DNA of 64,000 nucleotides from Ignavibacteriota bacterium (GTDB lineage: Bacteria > Bacteroidota > Ignavibacteria > Ignavibacteriales > Melioribacteraceae). Numbering within the stretch: the first letter of the stretch is position 1; the number at the start of each line of letters is the position of its first letter. The DNA lies in contig JADJOX010000001.1 in NCBI GenBank assembly GCA_016713565.1, forward strand, positions 248,001 through 312,000. Direction: 5' to 3'. The notes under the pieces are model-generated. The model was not told the DNA's origin and searched no databases. It was given only the letters and a program-made list of their open reading frames with translations. Of this stretch, positions 52,963 through 63,079 are shown piece by piece. Made by a program: the position numbers and the translations under genes.

Positions 52963-55638
52963 ATGGATGAAATTAAGAGAGAAAGTGCAGAAGAGTTAAA
53001 TGAGATTGAAACTCGTGAATGGTTAGAATCGCTTGAATTTGTTTTACAAAATGGAGGACCGGAACGAGTAAAACAACTCTTAAATGAACTGGGTACATAT
53101 GCACATCAGGCCGGTGTTGAACTTCCTTTTACAGCAAATACACCTTATATTAACACAATTCCCAAAGAAAACGAACCAGTATTTCCAGGTGGTCGCGAAA
53201 TAGAAAGAAGAATCAAAAGTTTAATTCGTTGGAATGCGATGGCAATGGTTGTAAGAGCCAATAAAATTGATCCTGGTATTGGCGGACATATTTCAACTTA
53301 TGCGTCTGCAGCAACTTTATATGAAATTGGTTTTAATCATTTCTTCAAAGGAAAAGATAATAATAATCAAGGTGATCAAATTTATTTTCAGGGACATGCA
53401 GCTCCGGGAATTTATGCACGAGCGTATTTAGAAGGCAGATTAGATGCGGAAAAACTGCATAACTTTAGACATGAATTAAAACCCGGCGGAGGTCTTTCAT
53501 CATACCCGCATCCAAAATTATTACCTGAATTTTGGGAATTCCCAACGGTTTCAATGGGGTTAGGACCTATAATGGCAATTTACCAAGCGAGATTCAATAA
53601 ATATTTAGAAAATAGAGGTTTAAAATCACCGGCAGACACTAAAGTTTGGGCATTTTTAGGTGATGGTGAAACAGATGAACCAGAAGCTTTAGGTGCAATT
53701 TCATTAGCTTCCAGAGAAAAATTAGACAACTTAATTTTTGTAATAAATTGTAATCTCCAGAGATTGGACGGACCTGTTAGAGGCAATTCAAATATTATTC
53801 AAGAACTTGAAGCAGTCTTCAGAGGTGCCGGTTGGAATGTTATTAAAGTTATTTGGGGAAGCGATTGGGATCATTTACTGGAATCAGATAAGTCAGGTCT
53901 TTTAACCAAACGGATGAATGAAATGATTGATGGTGAATCGCAAAAATATATTGTTGAAGGTGGTTCTTATATTCGAAAGCATTTCTTCGGAAAGTATCCG
54001 GAACTTTTGGAACTTGTTAAACATTATACGGATGAAGACCTTGCGAATATGAAAAGAGGCGGTCATGATCCTGAAAAAGTTTATGCCGCGTATAAAGCAG
54101 CAGTAAATACTAAAGATAGACCAACAGTAATTTTAGCTAAGACTGTTAAAGGTTATGGTTTAGGTGAAGCAGGTGAAGGCAAAAATATTACGCACTCTCA
54201 AAAAAAATTAAATGAAGACGAATTAAAAGAATTTAGAAGTAGATTCGGAATTCCATTATCTGATGATGATGTAGTAAATGCTCCATTTTACCGTCCTGAA
54301 GAAGATAGCCCGGAAATTAATTATTTAAAAAAACGTCGTCATGAATTGAATGGATACGTTCCTATAAGAATTATAAAAAATCAAAAAATTAAAACACCTT
54401 CACAAGAATTGTTTAAGGAATTTTACCAAGGAACAGATGGAAGAGAAGTTTCAACCACTATGGTTTATGTAAGAATTTTGACTAAACTATTAAAAGACAA
54501 AGAAGTTGGGAAATTAGTTGTTCCAATAGTTCCTGATGAAGCTAGAACTTTTGGTATGGAATCATTATTCAGACAAATCGGAATTTACTCAACCAGAGGA
54601 CAATTATATGAACCCGTTGATAAGGATAGTTTATTGTATTATAAGGAAGCCGTTAACGGTCAAATTTTAGAAGAAGGAATTACTGAAGCAGGATCTATGT
54701 CATCGTTTATAGCTGCAGGCACTGCTTACGCAACTCATGGAATAAATATTATTCCTTTCTTTACATTTTATTCAATGTTCGGTTTCCAAAGAATTGGTGA
54801 TTTTGCATGGGCCGCTGCTGATATGCAATGTAAGGGCTTTTTAATTGGCGGTACTTCCGGAAGAACAACTTTAGCAGGTGAAGGTTTACAGCATCAAGAT
54901 GGACATAGCCATGTTTTTGCTCATTCAATACCAACCATAAAAGCTTATGACCCTACATTCGCTTATGAGCTTGCGGTTATTATCCGTGATGGAATCTATA
55001 GAATGTATCAGCTTCAAGAAGAATGTTATTATTACATTACCGTAATGAATGAAAATTATGCAATGCCGGCAATGCCTGAAGGTGTTGAAGATGGAATAAT
55101 TAAAGGAATGTACAAATTTAAAACTTCTGAAAAAAAATCCAAATTAAAGGCTAACTTACTTGGAAGCGGTTCTATATTGAATGAGGCAATTAAAGCGCAA
55201 GAAATTCTAGAAAAAGATTACAATGTTTCAGCAGATGTTTGGAGTGTTACAAGTGCTAAAAGTTTGCATTACGATGCATTGGAAATTGAAAGATGGAATA
55301 GAATGAATCCGCTTGAAAATAAAAAGAAAAATTATATTCAACAAGTAACAGAAGGAGAAGACGGAATTTTTATTTCGGCTTCGGATTATTCGCAAATACT
55401 TACCGATTCAATTTCAAAATGGTTTCCTAATAAATTTACATCTTTGGGTACCCTTGGTTTTGGAAGAAGTGAAAGCAGAGAAGCTTTAAGAAATTTCTTT
55501 GAAGTAGATGCGAAGCATATTGTTTACACTACATTATATTCATTATTTGAAGATGGAAAAATTTCTAAAGAATTAATTACTAAAGCTGCAACTGATTTAA
55601 AGATTGATTTAAAAAAATCAAATCCAATTAAATCATAA
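52963..55638 (+). CDS. aceE: Pyruvate dehydrogenase E1, homodimeric type
   Basis: An 891-residue thiamine-diphosphate enzyme that decarboxylates pyruvate and acetylates the E2 lipoyl group. It is the single-chain (AceE) form rather than the alpha/beta pair. The diphosphate-binding motif GDGETDEPEALGAISLASR lies near residue 234 and ends with the asparagine of INCN. Other conserved parts are GHISTYASAATLYEIGFNHFF, GEGLQHQDGHSHV and the C-terminal LGTLGFGRSESR. It starts the aceE-aceF-lpd operon, with 22 bases to aceF. Confidence 0.95.
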   Translation: MDEIKRESAEELNEIETREWLESLEFVLQNGGPERVKQLLNELGTYAHQAGVELPFTANTPYINTIPKENEPVFPGGREIERRIKSLIRWNAMAMVVRANKIDPGIGGHISTYASAATLYEIGFNHFFKGKDNNNQGDQIYFQGHAAPGIYARAYLEGRLDAEKLHNFRHELKPGGGLSSYPHPKLLPEFWEFPTVSMGLGPIMAIYQARFNKYLENRGLKSPADTKVWAFLGDGETDEPEALGAISLASREKLDNLIFVINCNLQRLDGPVRGNSNIIQELEAVFRGAGWNVIKVIWGSDWDHLLESDKSGLLTKRMNEMIDGESQKYIVEGGSYIRKHFFGKYPELLELVKHYTDEDLANMKRGGHDPEKVYAAYKAAVNTKDRPTVILAKTVKGYGLGEAGEGKNITHSQKKLNEDELKEFRSRFGIPLSDDDVVNAPFYRPEEDSPEINYLKKRRHELNGYVPIRIIKNQKIKTPSQELFKEFYQGTDGREVSTTMVYVRILTKLLKDKEVGKLVVPIVPDEARTFGMESLFRQIGIYSTRGQLYEPVDKDSLLYYKEAVNGQILEEGITEAGSMSSFIAAGTAYATHGINIIPFFTFYSMFGFQRIGDFAWAAADMQCKGFLIGGTSGRTTLAGEGLQHQDGHSHVFAHSIPTIKAYDPTFAYELAVIIRDGIYRMYQLQEECYYYITVMNENYAMPAMPEGVEDGIIKGMYKFKTSEKKSKLKANLLGSGSILNEAIKAQEILEKDYNVSADVWSVTSAKSLHYDALEIERWNRMNPLENKKKNYIQQVTEGEDGIFISASDYSQILTDSISKWFPNKFTSLGTLGFGRSESREALRNFFEVDAKHIVYTTLYSLFEDGKISKELITKAATDLKIDLKKSNPIKS

Positions 55639-55660
55639 TTTTAAATAAAAAGAGTTGAAA

Positions 55661-57313
55661 ATGGCATTAGAATTTAAATTACCAGCGCTTGGCGAAAATA
55701 TTGAAAAAGCTGATATAGTAAAAGTTTTAGTTTCTAAAGGTGATAAAGTCAGCGTAGATCAAGTTTTATTGGAAATCGAAACTGATAAAGCTACAGTTGA
55801 AATCCCTTCAGAATTTGCAGGCATTGTTAAAAGTGTTAACGTAAAAGACGGCGATACAGTGAAAATAGGTGAAGTGATTTTTACTTATGAAGAAAGTGGT
55901 GAAGCAGCAGTTGAAGAAAAAATGGTGGAATTGCCCAAGCAAGAAACTAACACTGAAATTGTCCCAGATATTAAAACCAAAGAAAATAATGAAGAAAATA
56001 GATCAGGACTTATAGAATATAAAATGCCTGAACTTGGTGAAAATATTTCTTCAGCAGATATTACAAAGGTTTTAATTAATGTTGGTGATCAAATAGAAAA
56101 GGATCAAATACTTTTTGAAATTGAAACTGATAAAGCAACAGTTGAAATTCCTTCGGAATTTTCCGGCATAATTAAGGAATTAAAAGTAAAATCGGGTGAT
56201 AAAGCAAAGGTTGGTGATGTTGTTTTAATTATTGAGTCTACTGAAATTAAAAAAAATGACCAAATTGCAAAACCAATAAAATCTACTGAAAATAAAATTG
56301 CTACCAGCAAATCAGTTGCTCCGGTTAAACAAAAAACAGAAATACAAGAACCGCAAAACACTTCCACAGTAGATTCAAATATTAAAAAGGAATTTCCAAA
56401 TATAATTGCAGCAGCTGCACCTTCAGTTAGAAGATTTGCGCGTGAAATTGGAATTGATATTAACGAAGTAAACGGATCCGGTCCAGCAGGAAGAATTTCT
56501 GATGATGACGTTAAAAAATACGCAAAATCATTTAATGAAAAAATTAGGTCAGGTGCCGGTGGTTTATCAATTGGCTTAAAACGTGAATTACTCCCCGATT
56601 TTTCCAAATGGGGAAATATTAAAAAAGAACCGATGAGCAATGTTCGTAAAAAAACTGCCGAACATCTTTCGTATGCATGGAGTACAATTCCGCACGTAAC
56701 TCAATTTGATAAAGCGGATATTACGGATTTGGAAAATTTAAGAAAATTATTTTCCAAAAAAGTCGATTCTGTTGGAGGAAAACTTACAGTTACCGCAATT
56801 TTACTTAAAGTTATAGCTTCTGGCTTAAAAGTATTTCCACAATTTAATGCAAGTGTTGATATGGACAATAAAGAAATAATTTTAAAAGATTATTTTAATA
56901 TTGGAGTCGCCGTTGATACTGAAAAAGGTCTTATCGTTCCGGTTATTAAGGATGTTGATAAGAAAAATATTATTCAGCTTGCGGTTGAACTTAGTGAAAT
57001 TTCTGTAAAAGCTCGTGAGAAGAAAATAACGATTGAAGATATGCAGGGAGGATGTTTTACAATAAGCAATTTGGGTGGAATAGGCGGAACAGCATTTACA
57101 CCAATTGTAAATTCACCGGAAGTCGCTATTCTTGGGGTTTCAAGAGGAAATTATGAACCTGTTTATAAGGATGGAACTTTTACTCCAAGATTGATGCTTC
57201 CACTTTCATTATCTTATGATCATAGAATAATTGATGGCGCAGACGGCGCAAGATTTATTCGCTGGATCGTTAATGCGCTTGAGCAGCCTTTTATACTTAG
57301 TTTAGAAGGATAG
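55661..57313 (+). CDS. aceF: Pyruvate dehydrogenase E2, dihydrolipoamide acetyltransferase
   Basis: A 550-residue core enzyme with two N-terminal lipoyl domains. Each has the modifiable lysine in EIETDKATVEIPSEF, near residues 42 and 159. An Asp/Glu/Lys-rich linker follows, then the E1/E3-binding domain near residue 250 (PSVRRFAREIGIDINEV, SGPAGRI) and the catalytic domain ending in YDHRIIDGADGARFI, with the catalytic histidine. I use the ATG at 55661; a TTG six bases upstream is in the same frame. Two lipoyl domains is a common but variable number. Confidence 0.95.
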   Translation: MALEFKLPALGENIEKADIVKVLVSKGDKVSVDQVLLEIETDKATVEIPSEFAGIVKSVNVKDGDTVKIGEVIFTYEESGEAAVEEKMVELPKQETNTEIVPDIKTKENNEENRSGLIEYKMPELGENISSADITKVLINVGDQIEKDQILFEIETDKATVEIPSEFSGIIKELKVKSGDKAKVGDVVLIIESTEIKKNDQIAKPIKSTENKIATSKSVAPVKQKTEIQEPQNTSTVDSNIKKEFPNIIAAAAPSVRRFAREIGIDINEVNGSGPAGRISDDDVKKYAKSFNEKIRSGAGGLSIGLKRELLPDFSKWGNIKKEPMSNVRKKTAEHLSYAWSTIPHVTQFDKADITDLENLRKLFSKKVDSVGGKLTVTAILLKVIASGLKVFPQFNASVDMDNKEIILKDYFNIGVAVDTEKGLIVPVIKDVDKKNIIQLAVELSEISVKAREKKITIEDMQGGCFTISNLGGIGGTAFTPIVNSPEVAILGVSRGNYEPVYKDGTFTPRLMLPLSLSYDHRIIDGADGARFIRWIVNALEQPFILSLEG

Positions 57314-57392
57314 AAATTCATAATTAAAAAGCTGAATAAAATAAAGCAGCATTAAAAGCAAAATATTGGTAAAAAATTTTGGAGAATTTTCG

Positions 57393-58811
57393 ATGAGCAG
57401 TAAAACCCAGCTTGCCGTAATCGGCGCAGGTCCAGGAGGATACACCGCAGCTTTTCTTGCAGCTGATTTGGGAATGCAGGTTACATTAATTGATCCACGA
57501 CAAAATCCCGGTGGAACATGTTTATACGTTGGATGTATCCCGTCAAAAGCTTATCTGCACGTTGCAAAATTACTAAATGAAACCAAAGAAGCCCATAAGT
57601 GGGGAATAAATTTTAACGAACCCAAAATTGAAATTGATAAAATTCGAAAATTTAAAGAAGACGTTGTTTTCCAAAATACTTCAGGGACTGGACAATTAGT
57701 CAAGCAGAGAAAAATAAATTACATTCAAGGTACTGCAAGTTTTATAAATTCCAATAACTTGTCAATTGATAAAGGTGACGGAAGCAAAGAGGAACTGCAA
57801 TTTGAAAACGCGATTCTTGCAACCGGTTCTATTCCCGCAAAAATTCCTGGTCTTTCAATTGATTCATCAAAAGTAATGGACTCAACAGATGCGCTGGAAC
57901 TAAAAGATATTCCCAAAAGATTATTGGTAGTAGGCGGTGGAGTTATTGGAATGGAACTTGGCTCAGTATATGCGAGTTTGGGAAGCAAAGTAACTGTTGT
58001 CGAATTGCTTCCTTCATTATTGCCCGGCGCGGATAAAGACTTGGTAAATGTTTTCCAAAAAAGTATTGAACCGAAATTTGAAAAAATACTTACTAATACA
58101 AAAGTTGCAAAGTTAGAGGATATCGGTAATGTATTAAAAGTTAAGCTTGAAGGTGAAGGATTAACCGAAACTGAATTGGAGTTTGACAAAGCTTTAATCT
58201 CAATTGGCAGATCACCGGTTACTAAAAATTTAGGAATAGAGAATACTAAGATAATTGTAAACGAAAGAGGAATTGTACAAGTAAATGAAAGAATGCAGAC
58301 AAACGATCAAAATATTTATGCAATCGGGGATATTGTAAAAGGTCCAATGCTGGCACACAAAGCCTCGGCCGAAGGAAAAGTAGCTGTGGAAGCAATTGCG
58401 GGTCATAAAGTTGCATTTGAACCGGCTGCTATTCCAGGCGTAGTTTACACAGATCCTGAAGTCGCATGGGCAGGTTTAACAGAAACGGAAGCAAAAGCTA
58501 AAGGCATTAAAGTGGAAGTTGCAAGATTTCCATGGGCTGCAAGCGGACGCGCTCGTACAATGGATAGAAGCGATGGTTTAACAAAATTAATTATCGATCC
58601 GGAAACAACAAGAATATTGGGTGTTGGAATTGTTGGACCAGGAGCCGGTGAATTAATTGCTGAAGGAACGCTTGCGATTGAAATGGCGGCATTGGCAAAA
58701 GATCTTTCACTTACGATACATGCTCATCCAACATTATCGGAAACAATGATGGAAAGCGCTGAAGTTTTTTTTGGCGAAGCAACTCATTTATACAGACCGA
58801 AAAGAAAATAG
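57393..58811 (+). CDS. lpd: Dihydrolipoamide dehydrogenase (E3)
   Basis: A 472-residue flavoprotein that reoxidises the E2 dihydrolipoyl group with NAD+. Features in order: FAD loop VIGAGPGGYTAAFLA, the redox disulfide in GGTCLYVGCIPSKAYLH near residue 45, the NAD loop VVGGGVIGMELGSVYASLG near residue 180, YAIGDIVKGPMLAHKASAEG, and the C-terminal His-Glu pair in HAHPTLSETMMESAE. I use the ATG at 57393, preceded by GGAG; the frame is open to 57366. It completes the pyruvate dehydrogenase operon. Confidence 0.95.
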   Translation: MSSKTQLAVIGAGPGGYTAAFLAADLGMQVTLIDPRQNPGGTCLYVGCIPSKAYLHVAKLLNETKEAHKWGINFNEPKIEIDKIRKFKEDVVFQNTSGTGQLVKQRKINYIQGTASFINSNNLSIDKGDGSKEELQFENAILATGSIPAKIPGLSIDSSKVMDSTDALELKDIPKRLLVVGGGVIGMELGSVYASLGSKVTVVELLPSLLPGADKDLVNVFQKSIEPKFEKILTNTKVAKLEDIGNVLKVKLEGEGLTETELEFDKALISIGRSPVTKNLGIENTKIIVNERGIVQVNERMQTNDQNIYAIGDIVKGPMLAHKASAEGKVAVEAIAGHKVAFEPAAIPGVVYTDPEVAWAGLTETEAKAKGIKVEVARFPWAASGRARTMDRSDGLTKLIIDPETTRILGVGIVGPGAGELIAEGTLAIEMAALAKDLSLTIHAHPTLSETMMESAEVFFGEATHLYRPKRK

Positions 58812-59015
58812 CACGGCTGAAATTTATCTGGTAATTATTATCCTTATCAGGAAAAATAATTATTGGATTTGCATTGTTTTAAATTTTATTTTATTCAAAT
58901 TTGGTCACTTTATTTTTGACCTAAAATCAACAGAAATTTATTTATAGATTTTGGTAATCATTTAAGAAGTTTCGTAAAAGAATTTTTACCTTAATAAAAA
59001 ATTTAATTCTGTTTA

Positions 59016-61367
59016 ATGACAAAGTCATCATTTCTAATTCTCATCATATTGGTTGTTTCAAGCCAAATATATCCGCAAAATAAAATGTTTAAGTTAAATG
59101 GCAAAGTATTAGATTCATCCGAACTTAAACCCCTGGAAAATTGTAACGTATCAATTCCGGAATTAAAAATAGGAACCAACACAAACGACAAAGGCGAGTT
59201 TTCAATTGAACTAAGGAAAGGATCCTATAAAATAATTTTCAGTTATGTCGGATTTTCTACATTTGATACAATAGCTGCAATTTTTGATAAAGATATTTAT
59301 TTAACAGTTTTATTAAATTCGGAAATTATTAATAGTAAGGAAATTAACATAACTGCCAAAAGGGAACAGGCTTCCATAGTTGTGCAAAAATTAGATCAAC
59401 AGAATGTGAAAAAAAATCCTACAATCAATTCCGACGTTTTACGTTCGGTTCAAATATTATCGGGTGTAACTACCAACAATGAACTAACGAGTGGTTATAA
59501 TGTCCGCGGCGGAAGTTTTGACGAAAATTTAATTTACTTAAACGGTTATGAAATTTATCGTCCTTTTTTACTACGTATTGGAATTGAAGAAAGTCAAACA
59601 ATAATAAATCCAAATATGGTTTATGATCTGAAATTTTACAATGGAGCATTTCCCGCTGGATTTGGTGATAAGATGTCATCTGCACTTGAAGTTAATTATA
59701 AAATTGAACAAAGTGAAAAACTTAATGGCACAGCTTACACTAGTCTTCTTAATTCAGGTTTAAATTTGAACAATAAAATAAGTGATTTTAGTTGGAGCTT
59801 AAGTACTAGGTACGCATATCCTTCAAATTTTTTAAAGAACTTACAAAATAGAGGTGATTATAAATCTTCTTATTCTGATATTCAGTTTCTGGGTAATTAT
59901 AAATTATCGAATTCTGCTGATATACAATTTTTAGGTATTTATGCCGACAATAAATTTGACGTTTTACCGACAAATTGGAAAGGCGGATTTGGATATAAAA
60001 CAAGAAATGACTACAGAGGAATAAGTATAAAGTCAGATGGCGAAAGAACATATTCATATTTAAATAGATTGCTTGGATTAAAGCTTCTTAAAACTTTTTC
60101 GGATAACAGCAGTATGAATTTATCTTTTTCTAACTATTGGATCTTGGAAAAAGAAAATTTTGATATATCAAGTGATATTTTTTACTTTCCAGTTTATTCC
60201 GAACCAAACAGCAATTTAGTTTATTTAAAATCAAGATTTGAAAAAGGAAATAATTTTGTTGAATTATCATCATACAGAATTAAAACCGAATACAAAAAAA
60301 GTTTTAACAATCATAATATTTATACGGGAAGCGAATATCAACTATCTCAAGTGAAAAATAAAAACTTTGAAAACTCTTATGAAGCCGGGGATTCGTTAGT
60401 AAATGAAAAACCAGTATATACGGATTATAACGGAAACTTTAATTTAAATTCATTTAATTTATTTATCGAAGATTATATTTTATTAAGTTCAAAATTAGAA
60501 GCAAATATCGGTGTTAGATATTTGAATTATAATTACAGCAATGAAAATTTAATTTCTCCGCGAGCTTACTTAACTTATAGATTATCGGAAGCAAATTCAT
60601 TTAAACTCAGTTGGGGATATTATTATCAGCCTCCGTTTATAAATGAATTACGAAATACTAAATCAAATAATCTAAAATCACAAAGAGCAATTCATTATAT
60701 TTTTGGCTGGGAAAGAAAAATCAGCGAAAAGAAAAAATACAATATTGAAATTTACTATAAGGATCTTTACAACTTAATTCCTTTTTATTTTGATGAATTC
60801 AGAATGTTATATGTAGAGAATAATAACCGAGAAGGTTTTGCGTACGGCTTGGATTTTATGTACGAAGGAGAAATAGTTGAAGGAATGAATAGCTGGATTG
60901 GTTACAGTTATTTAAATACTAAAGAAAGAAAAATTGGTACAAACAATTCATACCAAAGAAGATTATTCGACCAGACACATACAATCCAAATATTTTTGCA
61001 GGATAGATTTAGGAAACATAGAAATTGGCAGTCGCATTTAAGATTTTTATTCGGCTCCGGCTACTTATATTATCAAAGAAAGCTTACAACCGATGAAACT
61101 TCAGGAAGTTCTTATATTGACGTGGATTTTAATAATCCTCAAGAATATTTTTTATATTTCCGCGTCGATATGGGATTATCGGCAAAATTGGATTTAGGTA
61201 ATGAGTATTATATAACACCGATTGTGGAAGTGCTTAATGTATTTAACCAATCAAACCACGGCGCGTATGAATGGATACAAATATTTAAAGATATTAAAGC
61301 GCCAATTGGAATTCCACATCTTCTTAGTCCAAGATTTTTTAATTTAAGAGTTGAACTGAGTTTTTGA
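59016..61367 (+). CDS. TonB-dependent receptor with carboxypeptidase-regulatory-like domain
   Basis: A 783-residue outer-membrane receptor. A signal peptide (residues 1-21) is followed by a CarboxypepD_reg-like beta domain (about 25-105; NDKGEFSIELRKGSYKIIF), a plug domain near residues 115-235 with the SGYNVRGGSFDENLIYLNGYEIYRPF segment, and a beta barrel whose last strand ends in aromatic F (VELSF). This domain plan is typical of Bacteroidota. No SusD or lipoprotein partner is adjacent, so the ligand is unknown. It has no Shine-Dalgarno sequence, which is common in this phylum. Confidence 0.92.
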   Translation: MTKSSFLILIILVVSSQIYPQNKMFKLNGKVLDSSELKPLENCNVSIPELKIGTNTNDKGEFSIELRKGSYKIIFSYVGFSTFDTIAAIFDKDIYLTVLLNSEIINSKEINITAKREQASIVVQKLDQQNVKKNPTINSDVLRSVQILSGVTTNNELTSGYNVRGGSFDENLIYLNGYEIYRPFLLRIGIEESQTIINPNMVYDLKFYNGAFPAGFGDKMSSALEVNYKIEQSEKLNGTAYTSLLNSGLNLNNKISDFSWSLSTRYAYPSNFLKNLQNRGDYKSSYSDIQFLGNYKLSNSADIQFLGIYADNKFDVLPTNWKGGFGYKTRNDYRGISIKSDGERTYSYLNRLLGLKLLKTFSDNSSMNLSFSNYWILEKENFDISSDIFYFPVYSEPNSNLVYLKSRFEKGNNFVELSSYRIKTEYKKSFNNHNIYTGSEYQLSQVKNKNFENSYEAGDSLVNEKPVYTDYNGNFNLNSFNLFIEDYILLSSKLEANIGVRYLNYNYSNENLISPRAYLTYRLSEANSFKLSWGYYYQPPFINELRNTKSNNLKSQRAIHYIFGWERKISEKKKYNIEIYYKDLYNLIPFYFDEFRMLYVENNNREGFAYGLDFMYEGEIVEGMNSWIGYSYLNTKERKIGTNNSYQRRLFDQTHTIQIFLQDRFRKHRNWQSHLRFLFGSGYLYYQRKLTTDETSGSSYIDVDFNNPQEYFLYFRVDMGLSAKLDLGNEYYITPIVEVLNVFNQSNHGAYEWIQIFKDIKAPIGIPHLLSPRFFNLRVELSF

Positions 61368-61377
61368 ACAATTAAAA

Positions 61378-62274
61378 TTAAAAAGTGATTTTCACGTCAA
61401 ACTTCAAAGCTTCCATTGTTAAGGGAGGATTTGTGTCAAACGGCCAATACATCTTTTCTTGTTTAAGAGTATAGAAAAAGTATGACAATCCGTTTTTCAT
61501 TAAAAAATAAAGTATCGGAGTTAACTTTGGAACTGCTTTTATTATTACACCTTCCGTTAAAAAATCAATTCCGGTTTGTGAAAGCAATTCAATGCCAAAT
61601 CCGCTAAAATGTTTCCAAGTCAAATATTGAGGGAATAAAATTTGCGCTTCGTAATTTGCACCAATATTTATTATCGAGCTGATTCGCAGATCAATTCCTG
61701 CTGTATTTGTTGTGCCGAATTTAATTTCATTATCGTAGTGGTTAATAATTTTATTTTCATCCTTCCAAAACGGATTGGGAATTTCCGTCATAATTCTTTC
61801 TGAGGGATGACTGAACTTTGATTGGTTCCAGACAAACCCTAAACTGTAGGATGGAAAAATATCAAAGTTATTTCCAAAACTGTAGCCGTAACCTTTTCTA
61901 AATCCCAAACCGAATCGCCAAATATTTGAATTGATTTTCAAATTTTGTTTGGAATTTGAGTTATAGTTCAAATATGATGAAAATAAAAAATCATCTTCAA
62001 ATTCCAAAATTCTATAATTTCCCGCGGGTTTTAAATATCGTCGACCTAGTTTTATTTCGGAAATTGAAATTGGGTTAAATTCGGTTGTAAATTCCTTATG
62101 TTTCAGTTCGCCCAAACCGTATGAAACTTCAATAAAATTTTTTGAACCCGCAAACCAGCTTCCAAAGCTAAAATTCTCTTGAGGAGAGGAAGAGTATAAA
62201 TTTTCCTGGGCGAAAATCAATTGAGAAGAAATAAAAAGTACAAATAGAAATTTTGAAATTACATTTCCAGACAT
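61378..62274 (-). CDS. Secreted, probably outer-membrane beta-barrel protein
   Basis: A 298-residue exported protein with a signal peptide ending near residue 22 (LFVLFISSQLIFAQE). The rest alternates short aromatic and polar strands (SGYGYSFGNNFDIF-like, NIGANYEAQILFPQYL) with the terminal KFDVKITF, a typical C-terminal barrel strand. No domain is recognised. It is convergent with the TonB receptor gene, 10 bases apart, and lies behind a receiver gene on its own strand, separated by a hairpin that overlaps its translation start region. Confidence 0.75.
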   Translation of the reverse strand: MSGNVISKFLFVLFISSQLIFAQENLYSSSPQENFSFGSWFAGSKNFIEVSYGLGELKHKEFTTEFNPISISEIKLGRRYLKPAGNYRILEFEDDFLFSSYLNYNSNSKQNLKINSNIWRFGLGFRKGYGYSFGNNFDIFPSYSLGFVWNQSKFSHPSERIMTEIPNPFWKDENKIINHYDNEIKFGTTNTAGIDLRISSIINIGANYEAQILFPQYLTWKHFSGFGIELLSQTGIDFLTEGVIIKAVPKLTPILYFLMKNGLSYFFYTLKQEKMYWPFDTNPPLTMEALKFDVKITF

Positions 62275-62311
62275 AAAAAATCCCCAAAGATTTATAGAAA
62301 ACCATTGGGGA
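62275..62311 (-). terminator. Hairpin with T-run at the start codon of the outer-membrane protein gene
   Basis: On the minus strand TCCCCAA (62311-62305) pairs with TTGGGGA (62287-62281), then T6 runs straight into the start codon at 62274. It looks like a Rho-independent terminator of the upstream receiver gene. Its 3' arm also carries GGGGA 7 bases before the ATG, which would be the ribosome site. Confidence 0.65.
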
Positions 62312-62347
62312 AAGTTACAAATTTGGAAATTAAAAAATAGTGCAAAA

Positions 62348-62746
62348 CTAATTTTTTGATTTTTTCTCTAATGTTCTGATAAGTGTATCCATCAGAACAT
62401 CATTTTGAACCGGCTTTGTAAGAAAAATATCAACACCCGCATTGTACGCATTGTCTTTGTCGCGCTGAAATGCGTGAGCTGATAAGCCTACAACTGGCAG
62501 ATTTTTATAATCATCCATTTGTCTAATTTCTTGTGTTAACTGCAAACCGTCTTTTTTTCCACGAAGTGAAATATCCATTAAAATAATATCGAATTTCGAA
62601 TTATTTAATTTTTCGTAAAATGTATCCGACGAATCGCAAATTTCCAAATCAAATTTTCTTTTTAAAAATATTTGTAGAAATTTTTGATTTTCATAATCAT
62701 CTTCAACAATAAGTAATCTTGGTTTGTTTTGTAGTTCTTCACTCAT
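62348..62746 (-). CDS. Stand-alone response regulator receiver
   Basis: A 132-residue CheY-like protein. The acidic pocket is in LLIVEDDYENQKF, the phospho-aspartate is in FDIILMDISLRGKKDG (Asp57), and Ser and Lys of the switch are in VVGLSAHAF and FLTKPVQND. There is no output domain. The sequence type is that of receiver domains used in hybrid phosphorelays, so it may relay or buffer phosphoryl groups. No histidine kinase is adjacent. Confidence 0.9.
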   Translation of the reverse strand: MSEELQNKPRLLIVEDDYENQKFLQIFLKRKFDLEICDSSDTFYEKLNNSKFDIILMDISLRGKKDGLQLTQEIRQMDDYKNLPVVGLSAHAFQRDKDNAYNAGVDIFLTKPVQNDVLMDTLIRTLEKKSKN

Positions 62747-63079
62747 TTTGATACCAATTTTTTTTAAAATTATCGATAAATTTATTCGATTTATTACATT
62801 TTTAATAAATATTTGTCATGAAAAATTTCATCACATTTTACTATCGAATAAAAGAAATAACATTTTAGAGAAAATTACTGTCTAAAATATAATAGTATTT
62901 GGGTGATGGCAGAATACCAGACAAAAATATCAAATTTCATTCAATAATAAAAATAATTAAGAATAATTAAGAATAATTTACCACTTTATCTAATAATTAA
63001 AATTGATTTTATTTTTAAATTCTAAAATTCAGTTTTATTTGGCAATTCAATATCTTATAGTAACAAAAAAAATGAACTA
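62747..63079. other. Intergenic region with a short tandem repeat
   Basis: 333 AT-rich bases between divergent genes. Three near-copies of the 10-base unit GAATAATTAA lie at about 62951-62980. Promoters for both sides must be here but I could not identify them with confidence. No RNA gene is seen. Confidence 0.4.

Noticed and set aside
56104..56640. 178-residue antisense frame inside aceF
   Set aside because: Overlaps the well-supported E2 gene on the opposite strand and has no recognisable domain or ribosome site.
57725..58189. 154-residue antisense frame inside lpd
   Set aside because: Shadow of the E3 coding sequence; serine-rich composition follows from the sense codons.
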